Translations under genes and position numbers: made by a program
Notes under the pieces: model-generated
What the model saw: only the letters and a program-made list of their open reading frames with translations
What the model was told of the DNA's origin: nothing
The model's database searches: none
Part shown: one piece after another, positions 1 through 8,000 of the stretch
Layout: each line of letters begins with the position of its first letter
How positions within the stretch are numbered: the stretch's first letter is position 1
Assembly: GCF_014771645.1 (NCBI RefSeq)
Contig: NZ_CP061738.1
Location: 1,253,179 to 1,291,339, forward strand
Length of the DNA: 38,161 nt
DNA from: Candidatus Wolbachia massiliensis
Lineage (GTDB): Bacteria > Pseudomonadota > Alphaproteobacteria > Rickettsiales > Anaplasmataceae
Reading direction: 5' to 3'

Positions 1-120
1 TGTTAATGCTCCTTCCTTTCCTGTCAACGGTCTTCCTTCTCGTATAGACGACAGGATATTTGTTTCCAACTCTTTATAATCTACCAATCCGTTAGTTCTG
101 TTTACTACTTTTTGACTCAT
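1..120 (-). CDS. IS256-family (mutator-type) transposase, N-terminal fragment cut by window edge
   Basis: The minus strand opens with ATG at 118-120 and reads without stop for 40 codons to the window edge. The peptide begins MSQKVVNRTNGLVDYKELE and contains REGRPLTGKEGALT. The 'REGkPLTGkdGxLTPL' block is typical of the N-terminus of IS256-family transposases (recognised by eye, no database search). The catalytic DDE core would lie outside the window, so intactness cannot be judged. Upstream of the start lies a short inverted repeat that fits the terminal region of the element. Confidence 0.75.
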   Translation of the reverse strand, partial: MSQKVVNRTNGLVDYKELETNILSSIREGRPLTGKEGALT

Positions 121-172
121 TGTCAAACCTCCATTTTTTTATATCAATTTATTACTTTTTTTCGGTTTGACA
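121..172. repeat. Inverted repeat next to the IS256-type transposase start (possible element end)
   Basis: TGTCAAACC at 121-129 is the exact reverse complement of GGTTTGACA at 164-172, with 34 AT-rich nucleotides between. It lies directly upstream of the transposase ATG. It could be the subterminal or terminal repeat of the element, or an operator for the transposase. The outer boundary and target duplication cannot be fixed because the other end is outside the window. Confidence 0.4.
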
Positions 173-203
173 CACTTTTTTGAACATTCCCTTTATTAAT
201 TTG

Positions 204-2789
204 CTAGTTGAGCTCTAACAATCCTTTAATGCCTTGTATTAGTATATTATCTACTTTAGGACTAGGAGGGCTTTCAATATGTTTTGATTGGTCTGATGGC
301 TTTTGCTCTTCTGGATCGTTGGGCTTATTTTCCATGTTTTGAGAAGAATTATTGCATTGTGCATCATTTTTTGACGCGTTACTTTGAGGTGTGATTTGCT
401 TTTCTTCAGTAAACTTTCCTTTAAGTTTTTTAAATCCTTCATAAATGTTTTCTAAATTCAAGTAAATAAGATAACAGACTCCAATAGCTGCTATAATAGA
501 TGATGCTGCAGCAGCTGTAATACTCCCTTGTGCAGCACTAAATATTGCTGCACAAGTTAAAGCAACAAATACAAGCGTTGTCACTATTTTACGAGCAACA
601 TTACTTGCATACTTCACAATATCACATGCTTTAAACTTCTTACCAAAATTAAGCTTAAGTTCAGTTCTCATATCATCTGAAATAAGTGACCTACCCATTG
701 ATTTTTCCATTCCTTTTATAGTTTTATAGTACTCTCTGTTCCACAATGATTCAGGCAGTATTAATTGTTTTGGGTCAGCACCATTTTGCAATAATTTCAC
801 ACAGAACTTGATTGTATTATCACGGCTTATAAAGCTAACCTTACTATGTTTATTTTTCATTATCTTAGCAATTAACGCTACTTGTAGAGGTGTTTGTTTT
901 TTGCCATTCCTAGCGTTTATAGCTTTGCTTAGTTTATTCTCAGGTATGTTTCCTTTTTCTACTATTAGATCCAAACATGTAACTTTTTGTTCTCCTTTAA
1001 GTGAAGCAATGTAGTGTAGAGCATTTTTTTTATCGCCATCTTTTACAGTAATATCAGCACCATTTTTCAATAGTAGCTCTAAGGTTTCATACTTATTTGT
1101 TTTTTCAAATTTTCTATCTGTACATGACCGATCCTCATTCTTTCCTTTTATATGCTGAAGCAACTGATGAAGAGGTGTTTGCTCTTCTTGATTTTTAGAA
1201 TTGACAACTTCTCCTAACCGTTCCTTAGGTATTTTTTCTTCTTTCACTGAATCTAAAATCAACCCCAAGCATATAGTTTTTTGCTCTCCTTTAAATGAAA
1301 CAATATAGTGCAGAGCATTATTGCCTTTGCCGTCTTCTTTGTTAATATCAGCACCATTTTGTAGGAATAGTTCTAGAGTTTGATATCTACTAGTAGCCTT
1401 AAACTCCTTCTTAACTATATTTTGTATCTTATTTCCCAATGAAGATTTTTTACTCTTTTCTTGTATGTGCTGGAGTAGTTGATGGAGCGGTGTTTGACTG
1501 TTGCTATTTTTACCATCACCACTTTTGTCATTTACAGCTTTTATAAGCTGTTCTTTAAGTTGCCCTTCTCTTTCCTCCTTACTTACCTTTAATACTGTAT
1601 TTAAAAATTCGAGCTTTTGTTTTTTCTTTAATTTTGTAATTAGATGTAAAGCATTATCGCCATTTGCATCTTTAAGGCTAACATCTGCCCCTTTTTGCAA
1701 TAGTTCTTCAAAACGTGTTTTATTTTCAATTGCTAAATGTAATGGATAGTCGTTATTACTATTTGGAGTATTTATAGTATATAGTATAATTACTTTAATT
1801 TTTTTTTCTACATCAATTTTCTGCTCTAATGTGGATTGCCTTACTGACTCTGCTAATTTTTCTAAGAAATTACAGTAGTATGTCTTTTGCTCTTCTTTTA
1901 AGTTTTGCAATTCTTCTGTAGACAATCTTAAGTTATCATAGCTGGCTCCATGCCCTAACGATTTTGTGAGAAACTTAAGTGTGTTATCGTTACCTCGGAT
2001 TGTGCAAGACTCATGTCTTTCTTTTGTTATTTTATTAATTAGTGCTACCTGAAGAGGGGTTTTCCCGTCCTGATTTTCACCATTAATGAGTTGTGCTAGA
2101 CTTTCCTCGGTAGCCGTTTTTATTAGGGTACCTAGAAACTTGAGTTTCTGTTTCCTTTCCAACGACGCAATAAGGTGTAAAATATTATTTTCTTTCTCAC
2201 CTTTTATGCCGCTAATATTTGTGTAATCTTTTAGATGTTTTTTAAATTTCCTGTTATTTCTATTTTTGATTGCTTCTAGTAATTGAACACTGTTGTTCGT
2301 TACTCTGTTGTTTGTTTCTACTTTACAGTCATCTTCAACATCGCTGCCGTAGCCACTTTCTGGTTCACTATCTTCACTATTCCTACGATTATAATGATTT
2401 TGATCGTTGTGCTTTCCAGTAATTCCAGAAATTACTTGTCCTATTTTCTCTTCTTTTGTGAGGTCTGATTCTTTTGATATTTTTCTACCCAACACTGGAA
2501 GGAAACACTCGACATAATACTTATGATATTTTTCTTGTCCTCTAAGTGATTCTTCTAATTTAGTTAATACTTCAGGGCTAGCACCTTCCTTGAATAACTT
2601 TTTACATTCCTTGATAGTTCCATCTCGACCTCTTGGTTTTTTACGCTTATGTTCTTCTTTTTTTACTTTTCTCTCTATAGTGTTATACAATTGCTCGTCT
2701 TTTCTATCCTGCTCTCGCTTTTCATTTTTATCTATGCATCCGTCTAATTTACCTGCATTATCAGTTAGTACATTTATGTCTATACCCAT
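204..2789 (-). CDS. Large ankyrin-repeat protein with C-terminal membrane hairpin (861 aa)
   Basis: The protein has a charged N-terminus (1-55), then scattered ankyrin repeats between about 195 and 680, with NNALHYI-, TPLHQLLQ- and LLLKNGADI-type helices. A long module (TPLHQLLQ...LELxLxNGADI...NALHYI...KGEQK) occurs in tandem at about 432-510 and 537-610. Two hydrophobic helices at about 733-752 and 757-777 form a membrane hairpin, followed by a polar Asn/Pro/Ser/Lys tail of about 80 residues. There is no signal peptide. Ankyrin proteins of Wolbachia are candidate effectors or host-interaction proteins, but nothing in this sequence names a target. The start ATG is preceded by a GGGG run. The gene stands alone between an IS fragment and pyrC. 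Confidence is high for the ankyrin call and low for any specific role. Confidence 0.93.
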   Translation of the reverse strand: MGIDINVLTDNAGKLDGCIDKNEKREQDRKDEQLYNTIERKVKKEEHKRKKPRGRDGTIKECKKLFKEGASPEVLTKLEESLRGQEKYHKYYVECFLPVLGRKISKESDLTKEEKIGQVISGITGKHNDQNHYNRRNSEDSEPESGYGSDVEDDCKVETNNRVTNNSVQLLEAIKNRNNRKFKKHLKDYTNISGIKGEKENNILHLIASLERKQKLKFLGTLIKTATEESLAQLINGENQDGKTPLQVALINKITKERHESCTIRGNDNTLKFLTKSLGHGASYDNLRLSTEELQNLKEEQKTYYCNFLEKLAESVRQSTLEQKIDVEKKIKVIILYTINTPNSNNDYPLHLAIENKTRFEELLQKGADVSLKDANGDNALHLITKLKKKQKLEFLNTVLKVSKEEREGQLKEQLIKAVNDKSGDGKNSNSQTPLHQLLQHIQEKSKKSSLGNKIQNIVKKEFKATSRYQTLELFLQNGADINKEDGKGNNALHYIVSFKGEQKTICLGLILDSVKEEKIPKERLGEVVNSKNQEEQTPLHQLLQHIKGKNEDRSCTDRKFEKTNKYETLELLLKNGADITVKDGDKKNALHYIASLKGEQKVTCLDLIVEKGNIPENKLSKAINARNGKKQTPLQVALIAKIMKNKHSKVSFISRDNTIKFCVKLLQNGADPKQLILPESLWNREYYKTIKGMEKSMGRSLISDDMRTELKLNFGKKFKACDIVKYASNVARKIVTTLVFVALTCAAIFSAAQGSITAAAASSIIAAIGVCYLIYLNLENIYEGFKKLKGKFTEEKQITPQSNASKNDAQCNNSSQNMENKPNDPEEQKPSDQSKHIESPPSPKVDNILIQGIKGLLELN

Positions 2790-3214
2790 ATAAAAACCCC
2801 AATATTAAAGCTATGTATCTTCGTGGCTGTTAGCGCTGGAGCTTCTTTTGCTTAAACTAACAACCCAATTGAACTCTTCGACTTTTAAATTGAGCTAAAT
2901 GTTGTATGTGTAATCGAAATATAGGTGGAAAGGTAGAAAACTAGTTGCTATTAGAAAATTTGCTGTCATAGTTAAACCCCACTTCAATATTTACCTACTA
3001 TTTTAACTATTTAATCTTAAAAAATAATAAATGTAGCTAGAGTAAATTAGGAATATACTGCTGTTAAAACAAAATTAAGAGGCTACAGAAAGCAGAAAGT
3101 TAAATGTGGTTATTTTTGTGCAAAGGCTTTTACAACTTTAGTCCGCATTTTAATTTGGTTGTGTTTTATTAAAAAAAACTTTAGATTTATTTCATAATCA
3201 GCACTTACAATTTA
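2790..3214. other. AT-rich divergent spacer between the ankyrin gene and pyrC
   Basis: 425 bp separate the divergently transcribed ankyrin gene and pyrC, so both promoters should lie here. I see no ORF with coding character, no RNA gene and no copy of the dispersed repeats found elsewhere in the window. A CATAAT hexamer at 3193-3198 just before pyrC could be a -10 element, but no convincing -35 lies at the right distance. Confidence 0.5.
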
Positions 3215-4546
3215 ATGACTCGAACGTGGAATTTATTGCAAACAGGGCAGAAAGAAAGTTACAAGGTAGTGTATACAAATGCTCGCATTATCGACCCAGA
3301 AACTAAGCTTGATATAAAAGGTTCACTATTAACTGAAGGGAATAAAATCGTCGACTTTGGTGAGTCGTTATTTTCCAATGGAGTTCCAAGTGGAATTGAC
3401 GAGACAATAAACTGTGAAGGGCTTGTGCTGATGCCAGGTCTTGTTGACATTCATGTGCATTTTCGTGAGCCAGGTCAGGAGCATAAGGAAACCATATATA
3501 CAGGTAGCAAATCTGCAGCCGCAGGAGGCGTTGCAACGGTAGTTTGCCAGCCTAATACTGTTCCGGCAATTGATAGTGTTATTTTAGCTAAATATTTGAA
3601 ATATAAAGCGCTTGAAACTTCGCATGTAAACATTGAATTCTATGCCAAAATCACCACTTCAGAAGAAAGGTTGACTGAAATGGCACTTTTAAAAGAGGCA
3701 GGCGCGGTTGGATTTACTGATGATGGTATGCCGGTTATGAATCCGATGATTATGAGACAGGCATTGCTTTATTCAAGTATGCTAAATGTTCCTATTGCTC
3801 AACATGCGGAAGATTTAAATTTATCAGCAGGTGGTGCAATCAATGAAGGCAAGATTTCCGAAGAATTGGGAGTAAAGGGGATCTTAAGTGCATCAGAGTC
3901 AGTCATGGTAAGTCGCGATATACTGCTCATGAAGGATATAGAAAACGTGCATTATCACATTTTACACGTTTCTTCAAAAGATTCACTTGATGCTATTAAA
4001 CATGCGAAAAACTTAGGGTTAAATGTTACATGCGAAGTAACCCCTCATCACTTTACTTTAACTGAAGATATAGTAAAGCAACATGGAGCAATCGCAAAAA
4101 TGAACCCGCCACTTCGCACCGAAGAAGATCGTTTGGCTATGATTGAAGGTTTAAAAACAGGTGTGATTGATTGCATTGCAACCGATCACGCGCCACATGA
4201 TCGTAGTTCTAAAGATATGCCACTTGAGAACGCTGCATTTGGTATTGTAGGTCTTGAAACAATGCTACCTCTTTCACTTGAACTTTACCACAGTGGACAG
4301 ATGAACTTGTTTGATGTATTAGCGAAACTCACATACAAGCCTGCAGATGTAATACACGTGCCACGTGGCCGTATACAGAAAAACCTTGCTGCAGACTTAG
4401 TTTTAGTTGATCTGAATCATGAATGGGAAATTAAAGTTGATAATTTCGCTAGTAAATCGAAAAATTCTCCTTTTAATGGATGCAAGGTAAAAGGGCGCGT
4501 AATACGCACTGTTGTGTCCGGCAAAACTGTGTACTTACAAAAATGA
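3215..4546 (+). CDS. pyrC: Dihydroorotase, class I type
   Basis: Catalyses reversible cyclisation of N-carbamoyl-L-aspartate to dihydroorotate, the third step of pyrimidine synthesis, in the cytosol. The amidohydrolase metal-binding motif DIHVHFREPG is at 79-87 (His80, His82, Arg84). The later ATDHAPHD motif at 322-329 supplies the catalytic Asp324. At 443 aa it fits the class I (about 430 aa) enzymes rather than the shorter class II form of E. coli. The first 17 residues before VVYTNARIID look non-conserved and the ATG has no clear Shine-Dalgarno, so a GTG start near residue 18-19 is possible. The gene converges on the YhcG-like gene, and the restored reading frame of that gene would overlap the pyrC 3' end by 12 bp. 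Confidence 0.95.
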   Translation: MTRTWNLLQTGQKESYKVVYTNARIIDPETKLDIKGSLLTEGNKIVDFGESLFSNGVPSGIDETINCEGLVLMPGLVDIHVHFREPGQEHKETIYTGSKSAAAGGVATVVCQPNTVPAIDSVILAKYLKYKALETSHVNIEFYAKITTSEERLTEMALLKEAGAVGFTDDGMPVMNPMIMRQALLYSSMLNVPIAQHAEDLNLSAGGAINEGKISEELGVKGILSASESVMVSRDILLMKDIENVHYHILHVSSKDSLDAIKHAKNLGLNVTCEVTPHHFTLTEDIVKQHGAIAKMNPPLRTEEDRLAMIEGLKTGVIDCIATDHAPHDRSSKDMPLENAAFGIVGLETMLPLSLELYHSGQMNLFDVLAKLTYKPADVIHVPRGRIQKNLAADLVLVDLNHEWEIKVDNFASKSKNSPFNGCKVKGRVIRTVVSGKTVYLQK

Positions 4547-4716
4547 TTTTAGTAGCATCTTATCTGAAATTTTTGATAATTCAGTTTCTAATTCTTCTAT
4601 AGTTGGCAAAGCCATTTTTATTTCTTTTGGCAAATTCTCAGTTATTCGATATTCTGCTAATCCTATTGGTTTGGTCATGTCTCGAAGTGTATATTCAACA
4701 AGTACGCTGTATTTTT
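4535..4716 (-). pseudogene. Out-of-frame C-terminal tail of the YhcG/DUF1016 gene
   Basis: Just before the stop of the 295-aa ORF there is a run of five A on the coding strand (4712-4716 on plus). Removing one A gives LCKSKYSVLVEYTLRDM followed by TKPIGLAEYRI and NLPKEIKMALPTIEELETEL, which is the standard ending of DUF1016 proteins (VEYALRDMxKPIGVSxY...LPxxEELE). The restored frame ends with TAA at 4535-4537. So the gene has a one-base insertion in a homopolymer, or the slip is corrected by transcriptional slippage, or it is a sequencing error. Confidence 0.75.
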
Positions 4717-5582
4717 GATTTGCACAAAATTAATCCTATGGAGGGTTGATCTGTTGCATGTTTTAATAAATCATCAACTACAGAAAGGTAGAAGTTCATT
4801 TTGCCAGCATACTCTGGCTTAAAGTCTTTATCTTTCAGTTCAATTATTACAAAGCAACACAGCTTTAAATGGTAAAACAATAAATCAATATAAAAATCTT
4901 TATCTCCAACATCCAAGTGAAATTGCCTGCCGACAAACGCAAATCCTTCTCCAAGTTCTAGCAAGAACTTTTCCATATGCTCTACAAGCCCTTTTTCTAC
5001 CTCTCTTTCATGAGCGTCATCTCCTATACTCAAGAAATCAAAAATGTATGGATCCTTTAATGTATAATGTGCTAGATCTGATTGAAGGGATGGTAACTTA
5101 TCTTTAAAATTAGTAATTGCTTTTCCCTGACGTTTATGTAACCCTCGCTCTATTTGCATCACCATAATATTACGTGACCAGCCATGTTCTATGGCTTTTT
5201 GAAAGTAGAAAAGTCTCTCTTGTGAGTCTTTTATCTTGTCGATAATCACTACTATGTGAAACCAAGGCAATTGTGCAGCAACCTGCTGCACAAATTCAAC
5301 ATCAGAATATTCTTCAGCAAATTTACGCATATATTTTAGGTTTCTTGTGCTAAAACCTTTCATTTCTGGGAATGCGCTTTTCAAATCCTTGCTTAATTGA
5401 TCAATAACTTTTGCTCCCCAGCCGTGCTCTTCTTGGCGTTTTAAGATCTCTGTACCGATATAATGATAAAGCAAAATAAGCTTACTATTTACTGCAAGTG
5501 CTGCTTTATAACGGTTTGTTGCAATATGATTTTTTAACTGCTCTAAAAATTCTGTATACTTCTCTCCTATAATTTGTGTCAT
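4695..5582 (-). CDS. YhcG/DUF1016-family PD-(D/E)XK nuclease-like protein, C-terminus lost by frameshift
   Basis: The 295-residue ORF has the DUF1016 N-terminal helical domain (about 10-165, including the GFSTRNLKYMRKFAEEY block) and then the nuclease-like domain. In that domain DFYIDLLFYH...FVIIELK gives candidate active-site residues Asp233, Glu248 and Lys250. The core appears intact. The family is widespread on mobile or accessory DNA and is often suspected of a role in DNA metabolism or defence; its biochemical function is not well established. The ORF stops abruptly after LILCKSK. The expected family C-terminus continues in another frame downstream (separate entry). It starts 16 nt behind gltX on the same strand and may be co-transcribed with it. 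Confidence 0.82.
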   Translation of the reverse strand: MTQIIGEKYTEFLEQLKNHIATNRYKAALAVNSKLILLYHYIGTEILKRQEEHGWGAKVIDQLSKDLKSAFPEMKGFSTRNLKYMRKFAEEYSDVEFVQQVAAQLPWFHIVVIIDKIKDSQERLFYFQKAIEHGWSRNIMVMQIERGLHKRQGKAITNFKDKLPSLQSDLAHYTLKDPYIFDFLSIGDDAHEREVEKGLVEHMEKFLLELGEGFAFVGRQFHLDVGDKDFYIDLLFYHLKLCCFVIIELKDKDFKPEYAGKMNFYLSVVDDLLKHATDQPSIGLILCKSKIQRTC

Positions 5583-5598
5583 CAGTTATTCTGTACTT

Positions 5599-6918
5599 CT
5601 ACTTCTTTAACCTTGTAACGATATTTTCCCTGCCGATAAAAACCAATAACTTAGCGAGTTCCGGACCTATTTCTGTACCTGTTAAGGCTAAACGCAGCTG
5701 CATGAATAAGTCTTTTGCTTTTATATCCACTGTTTGTCGAATAGCTGCAACCCATTCTGACAATGTGTTTTCATTGCAATTACCTTGCGGTAGTGCATTG
5801 AGAACAACTTTTGCAAGTTCCTTATCGAGAATCACGGGTTCTATATTGGATTTGCATATTTGCCACCACTTAGCCACCTCAGAAAATCTTTCTATGTTGT
5901 TTCTTATAAAATACCAAAACTCTGGAGAGTCTACTCCAACTTGGTTTAAACGTTCTTTTACTACTTCAAATGGCATTTGTTGCAAAACTTTGCTATTGAG
6001 CTTGTATACTTCACTCAGGCTAAATTGCGCAGATGCTGAGCTAAATTTTTTAATGTCAAACGAACTAATCAAGGATTGCATACTAACATGAGCTTCAATT
6101 GGGTCTGATGTTCCAAGTTTCACTAAATAACTAACGAGCGCCATTGGTTCAATCTCATCTTCTTTTATAGATTTGGTGTCTAGACCACCTTTTCGTTTCG
6201 ATATCTTGCTATCATCAAAATGTAGTAGAGAAAGGTGCGCAAAAATAGGAACTTTCGCTGCTAATGCTTGGATCATTTGTATCTGTATTGCGGTATTAGT
6301 TACGTGATCTTCTCCACGTACAACATGAGTTACGTTAAAATCGACATCATCGATGACAGAAGGTAACATGTATGTATAAATTCCGTCTTCTCTTTTTACC
6401 ACAGGGTCGCTAATGTGGCTTGTTGCGATGTTTATTTCACCTTTAACTTCATCATTCCATTGGACAACTTCATTTCTATCCAACTTAAATCTAAAATGTG
6501 GTCTTCGTCCTTCTTGCTCATAACGAGCTTTTTTCTGTTCAGTTAAAAGTAATGAACTCCTGTCATATACTGGGGGAAGTCCCTGTTTTAACTGCAATTT
6601 GCGTTTAATGTCTAACTCTTCTCTCGTTTCATAGCACGCATAAATACGTCCTTCCTTTATTAATTGCAAAAACGCCTCATTGTAGCGCTCGAAGCGCTCT
6701 GATTGCTTGAAGCTTGCGTCCCAATCTACACCAATCCATTTCAAGTCTTGTGTTATACTATCTATATATTTGGCATCTGAACGCTGAAGGTCGGTATCAT
6801 CGAAACGAAGTAGAAATTTTCCGTTTTGATTACGTGTGTATATCCAGCAAATGAGTGCAGTGCGGATGTTTCCTACATGAAGATAGCCAGTTGGGCTTGG
6901 AGCAAATCTTGTTAACAT
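5599..6918 (-). CDS. gltX: Glutamyl-tRNA synthetase
   Basis: Charges tRNA with glutamate in the cytosol. The class I motifs are clear: [13 protein letters not shown] at 5-17 (HIGH equivalent HVGN) and KISKRKGG near 238-245 (KMSKS equivalent). The FDDTD and [11 protein letters not shown] motifs of bacterial GluRS lie between them. The length of 439 aa is slightly short for the family, with the shortening in the anticodon-binding domain. Many alphaproteobacteria, including Rickettsiales, carry two GluRS paralogues, one of which may misacylate tRNA-Gln for GatCAB; from this sequence alone I cannot tell which copy this is. A 16-nt gap separates it from the YhcG-like gene downstream. Confidence 0.95.
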   Translation of the reverse strand: MLTRFAPSPTGYLHVGNIRTALICWIYTRNQNGKFLLRFDDTDLQRSDAKYIDSITQDLKWIGVDWDASFKQSERFERYNEAFLQLIKEGRIYACYETREELDIKRKLQLKQGLPPVYDRSSLLLTEQKKARYEQEGRRPHFRFKLDRNEVVQWNDEVKGEINIATSHISDPVVKREDGIYTYMLPSVIDDVDFNVTHVVRGEDHVTNTAIQIQMIQALAAKVPIFAHLSLLHFDDSKISKRKGGLDTKSIKEDEIEPMALVSYLVKLGTSDPIEAHVSMQSLISSFDIKKFSSASAQFSLSEVYKLNSKVLQQMPFEVVKERLNQVGVDSPEFWYFIRNNIERFSEVAKWWQICKSNIEPVILDKELAKVVLNALPQGNCNENTLSEWVAAIRQTVDIKAKDLFMQLRLALTGTEIGPELAKLLVFIGRENIVTRLKK

Positions 6919-7040
6919 TTAATTTGTGGCTCTGATTTACTTTAATTTTATATAAATATATGGCTAAAGCAAGGTCTGTTATAGCCAAAAGATTACACAA
7001 TTGCACAAATGTTTTCAGCTGGGCAATGGCTAAAAACTAC

Positions 7041-7069
7041 TTGACAAACCTCTCCAATCCTCTTATTAT
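7041..7069 (+). promoter_or_regulatory. Repeat-borne sigma-70 promoter, copy A
   Basis: TTGACA at 7041-7046, a 17-nt spacer and TATTAT at 7064-7069. No gene starts within several hundred bases downstream. The transcript would run into a hairpin at 7221-7235 (GCTGT-ttaag-ACAGC) and then the T-rich tail of the repeat. Confidence 0.55.
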
Positions 7070-7437
7070 ATCAGTGAAGCTATTTATTTAACTTCGCAAT
7101 CTGTGCAGATTAAAATGACAAGATAACTTGTATTTGGCGTACTATTGTTTAATTTTTCGCACTATGTGCACTGCATGTCTTTATAAAATTTCTAAGTTTT
7201 ACCTATATAAGCTGAAACGGGCTGTTTAAGACAGCACCCAACGTCAAATTTTAAAATTGAGAGTGTAATAACTAGCTACCACGGGTTTTCTTTGTCTTTT
7301 TTTTCTGCCTGGTAAATTTGTTAAATATTAAAATTAAGGCTAGTTGCATTTAAAAGCAGCTAAATTGCAGCGTTTAAGACTTAAAAACGCCAATACTGAA
7401 AATGGATAATGACCAGGATTTCTTTTGCCTTTTTTAC

Positions 7438-7652
7438 CATTTGGTAAATTTCTTAAATATTTGTGACTAAAGTAACTTGGGTCGACGTCATCCTGCCACT
7501 TGTTGGTGACCGCGGCGGGTCTCAGTATCAAGCACTGGAATGACAAAAGAGCTGGATCCCAGTGTCTGGGCACTGCCCTCCTTTTTTCCTGGATGTCAGT
7601 ATTGGATAGGGGTACTGCTTTTCCCATTTGGTAAATTTCTTAAATATTTATG
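7438..7652 (+). repeat. Palindromic cassette between two direct copies of the tail motif
   Basis: CATTTGGTAAATTTCTTAAA at 7438-7457 recurs at 7625-7644, and both copies continue with similar sequence (ATATTTGTG versus ATATTTATG). The approximately 160 bp between them contain GTCATCCTGCC, GACCGCGGCGGGTC and CAGTG-TCTGGG-CACTG blocks of the Wolbachia palindromic type. The arrangement suggests insertion with duplication, or recombination between two repeat tails. Confidence 0.55.
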
Positions 7653-7686
7653 GCTAAGACAGTTCATAGACGAATTGTATATCGTC

Positions 7687-7701
7687 ATCCCGCAGCGGGA
7701 T
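7687..7701. repeat. Perfect 15-nt palindrome ATCCCGC-A-GCGGGAT
   Basis: An exact inverted repeat with a one-base centre. The same 15 nt occurs at 37520-37534, both preceded by CGTC. The relative GTAGCGGGATGACAG occurs twice at 29763-29864. These are dispersed palindromic repeats of the kind known from Wolbachia genomes. Confidence 0.7.
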
Positions 7702-7931
7702 CTGTGCCAAGAGATCTAATATTATTGTCAACAAAAATATTTTATAAAAGAGCTTTATTTCTATTGTCTGCCCATGGAAAAATTTTGCTTCCGTGAAATG
7801 AATGACGAAGTTATGATAAACAAAGCCTCTGTGCTAAGTTTTAATTAACATACATGTTGTGCACATTAAAAAAGTTGCTTTTAAGGTATTGCATTTTACT
7901 TTTGTTTCCGCTATAAGGTTGCTTTATATAA

Positions 7932-7945
7932 GTTGAACTTTCAAC
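7932..7945. promoter_or_regulatory. Short inverted repeat upstream of the porin gene
   Basis: GTTGAA-CT-TTCAAC is a perfect 14-nt inverted repeat about 55 nt upstream of the porin ATG, with TATACT shortly downstream. It could be an operator or a 5'-UTR hairpin. The porin start itself is preceded by a GGGGG ribosome-binding site at 7990-7994, 6 nt from the ATG. Confidence 0.35.
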
Positions 7946-8000
7946 ATTTTTATACTATTTAATTTAAGACAATGATTTTGAAATTTTTTGGGGGCACTTC

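Larger units (their letters stand above)
6919..8000. repeat. Repeat-filled spacer between gltX and the porin gene
   Basis: 1082 bp without a credible gene. It holds, from left to right: a copy of the dispersed promoter-hairpin repeat (about 7028-7325); a second tail unit in the same orientation (about 7326-7467); a palindromic cassette (about 7468-7624) with DNA such as GGATCCCAGTGTCTGGG; and a second copy of the tail motif (7625-7652). A perfect ATCCCGC-A-GCGGGAT palindrome is at 7687-7701. From about 7750 to 8000 is AT-rich DNA that must contain the porin promoter. The 95-codon minus-strand ORF at 7340-7627 is a by-product of the repeats. Confidence 0.7.

Noticed and set aside
204-2789. The large ankyrin protein as a type I secretion substrate of the 24589-26331 transporter
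   Set aside because: Related Ehrlichia secrete large ankyrin proteins this way, but this one has a membrane hairpin and is 20 kb away; no sequence signal supports the link.
5576-6091. 171-codon plus-strand ORF antisense to gltX
   Set aside because: Lies wholly opposite gltX, which has clear synthetase motifs.
7340-7627. 95-codon minus-strand ORF in the spacer
   Set aside because: Made entirely of repeat tail and palindromic cassette; similar repeats elsewhere are not open in the same frame.
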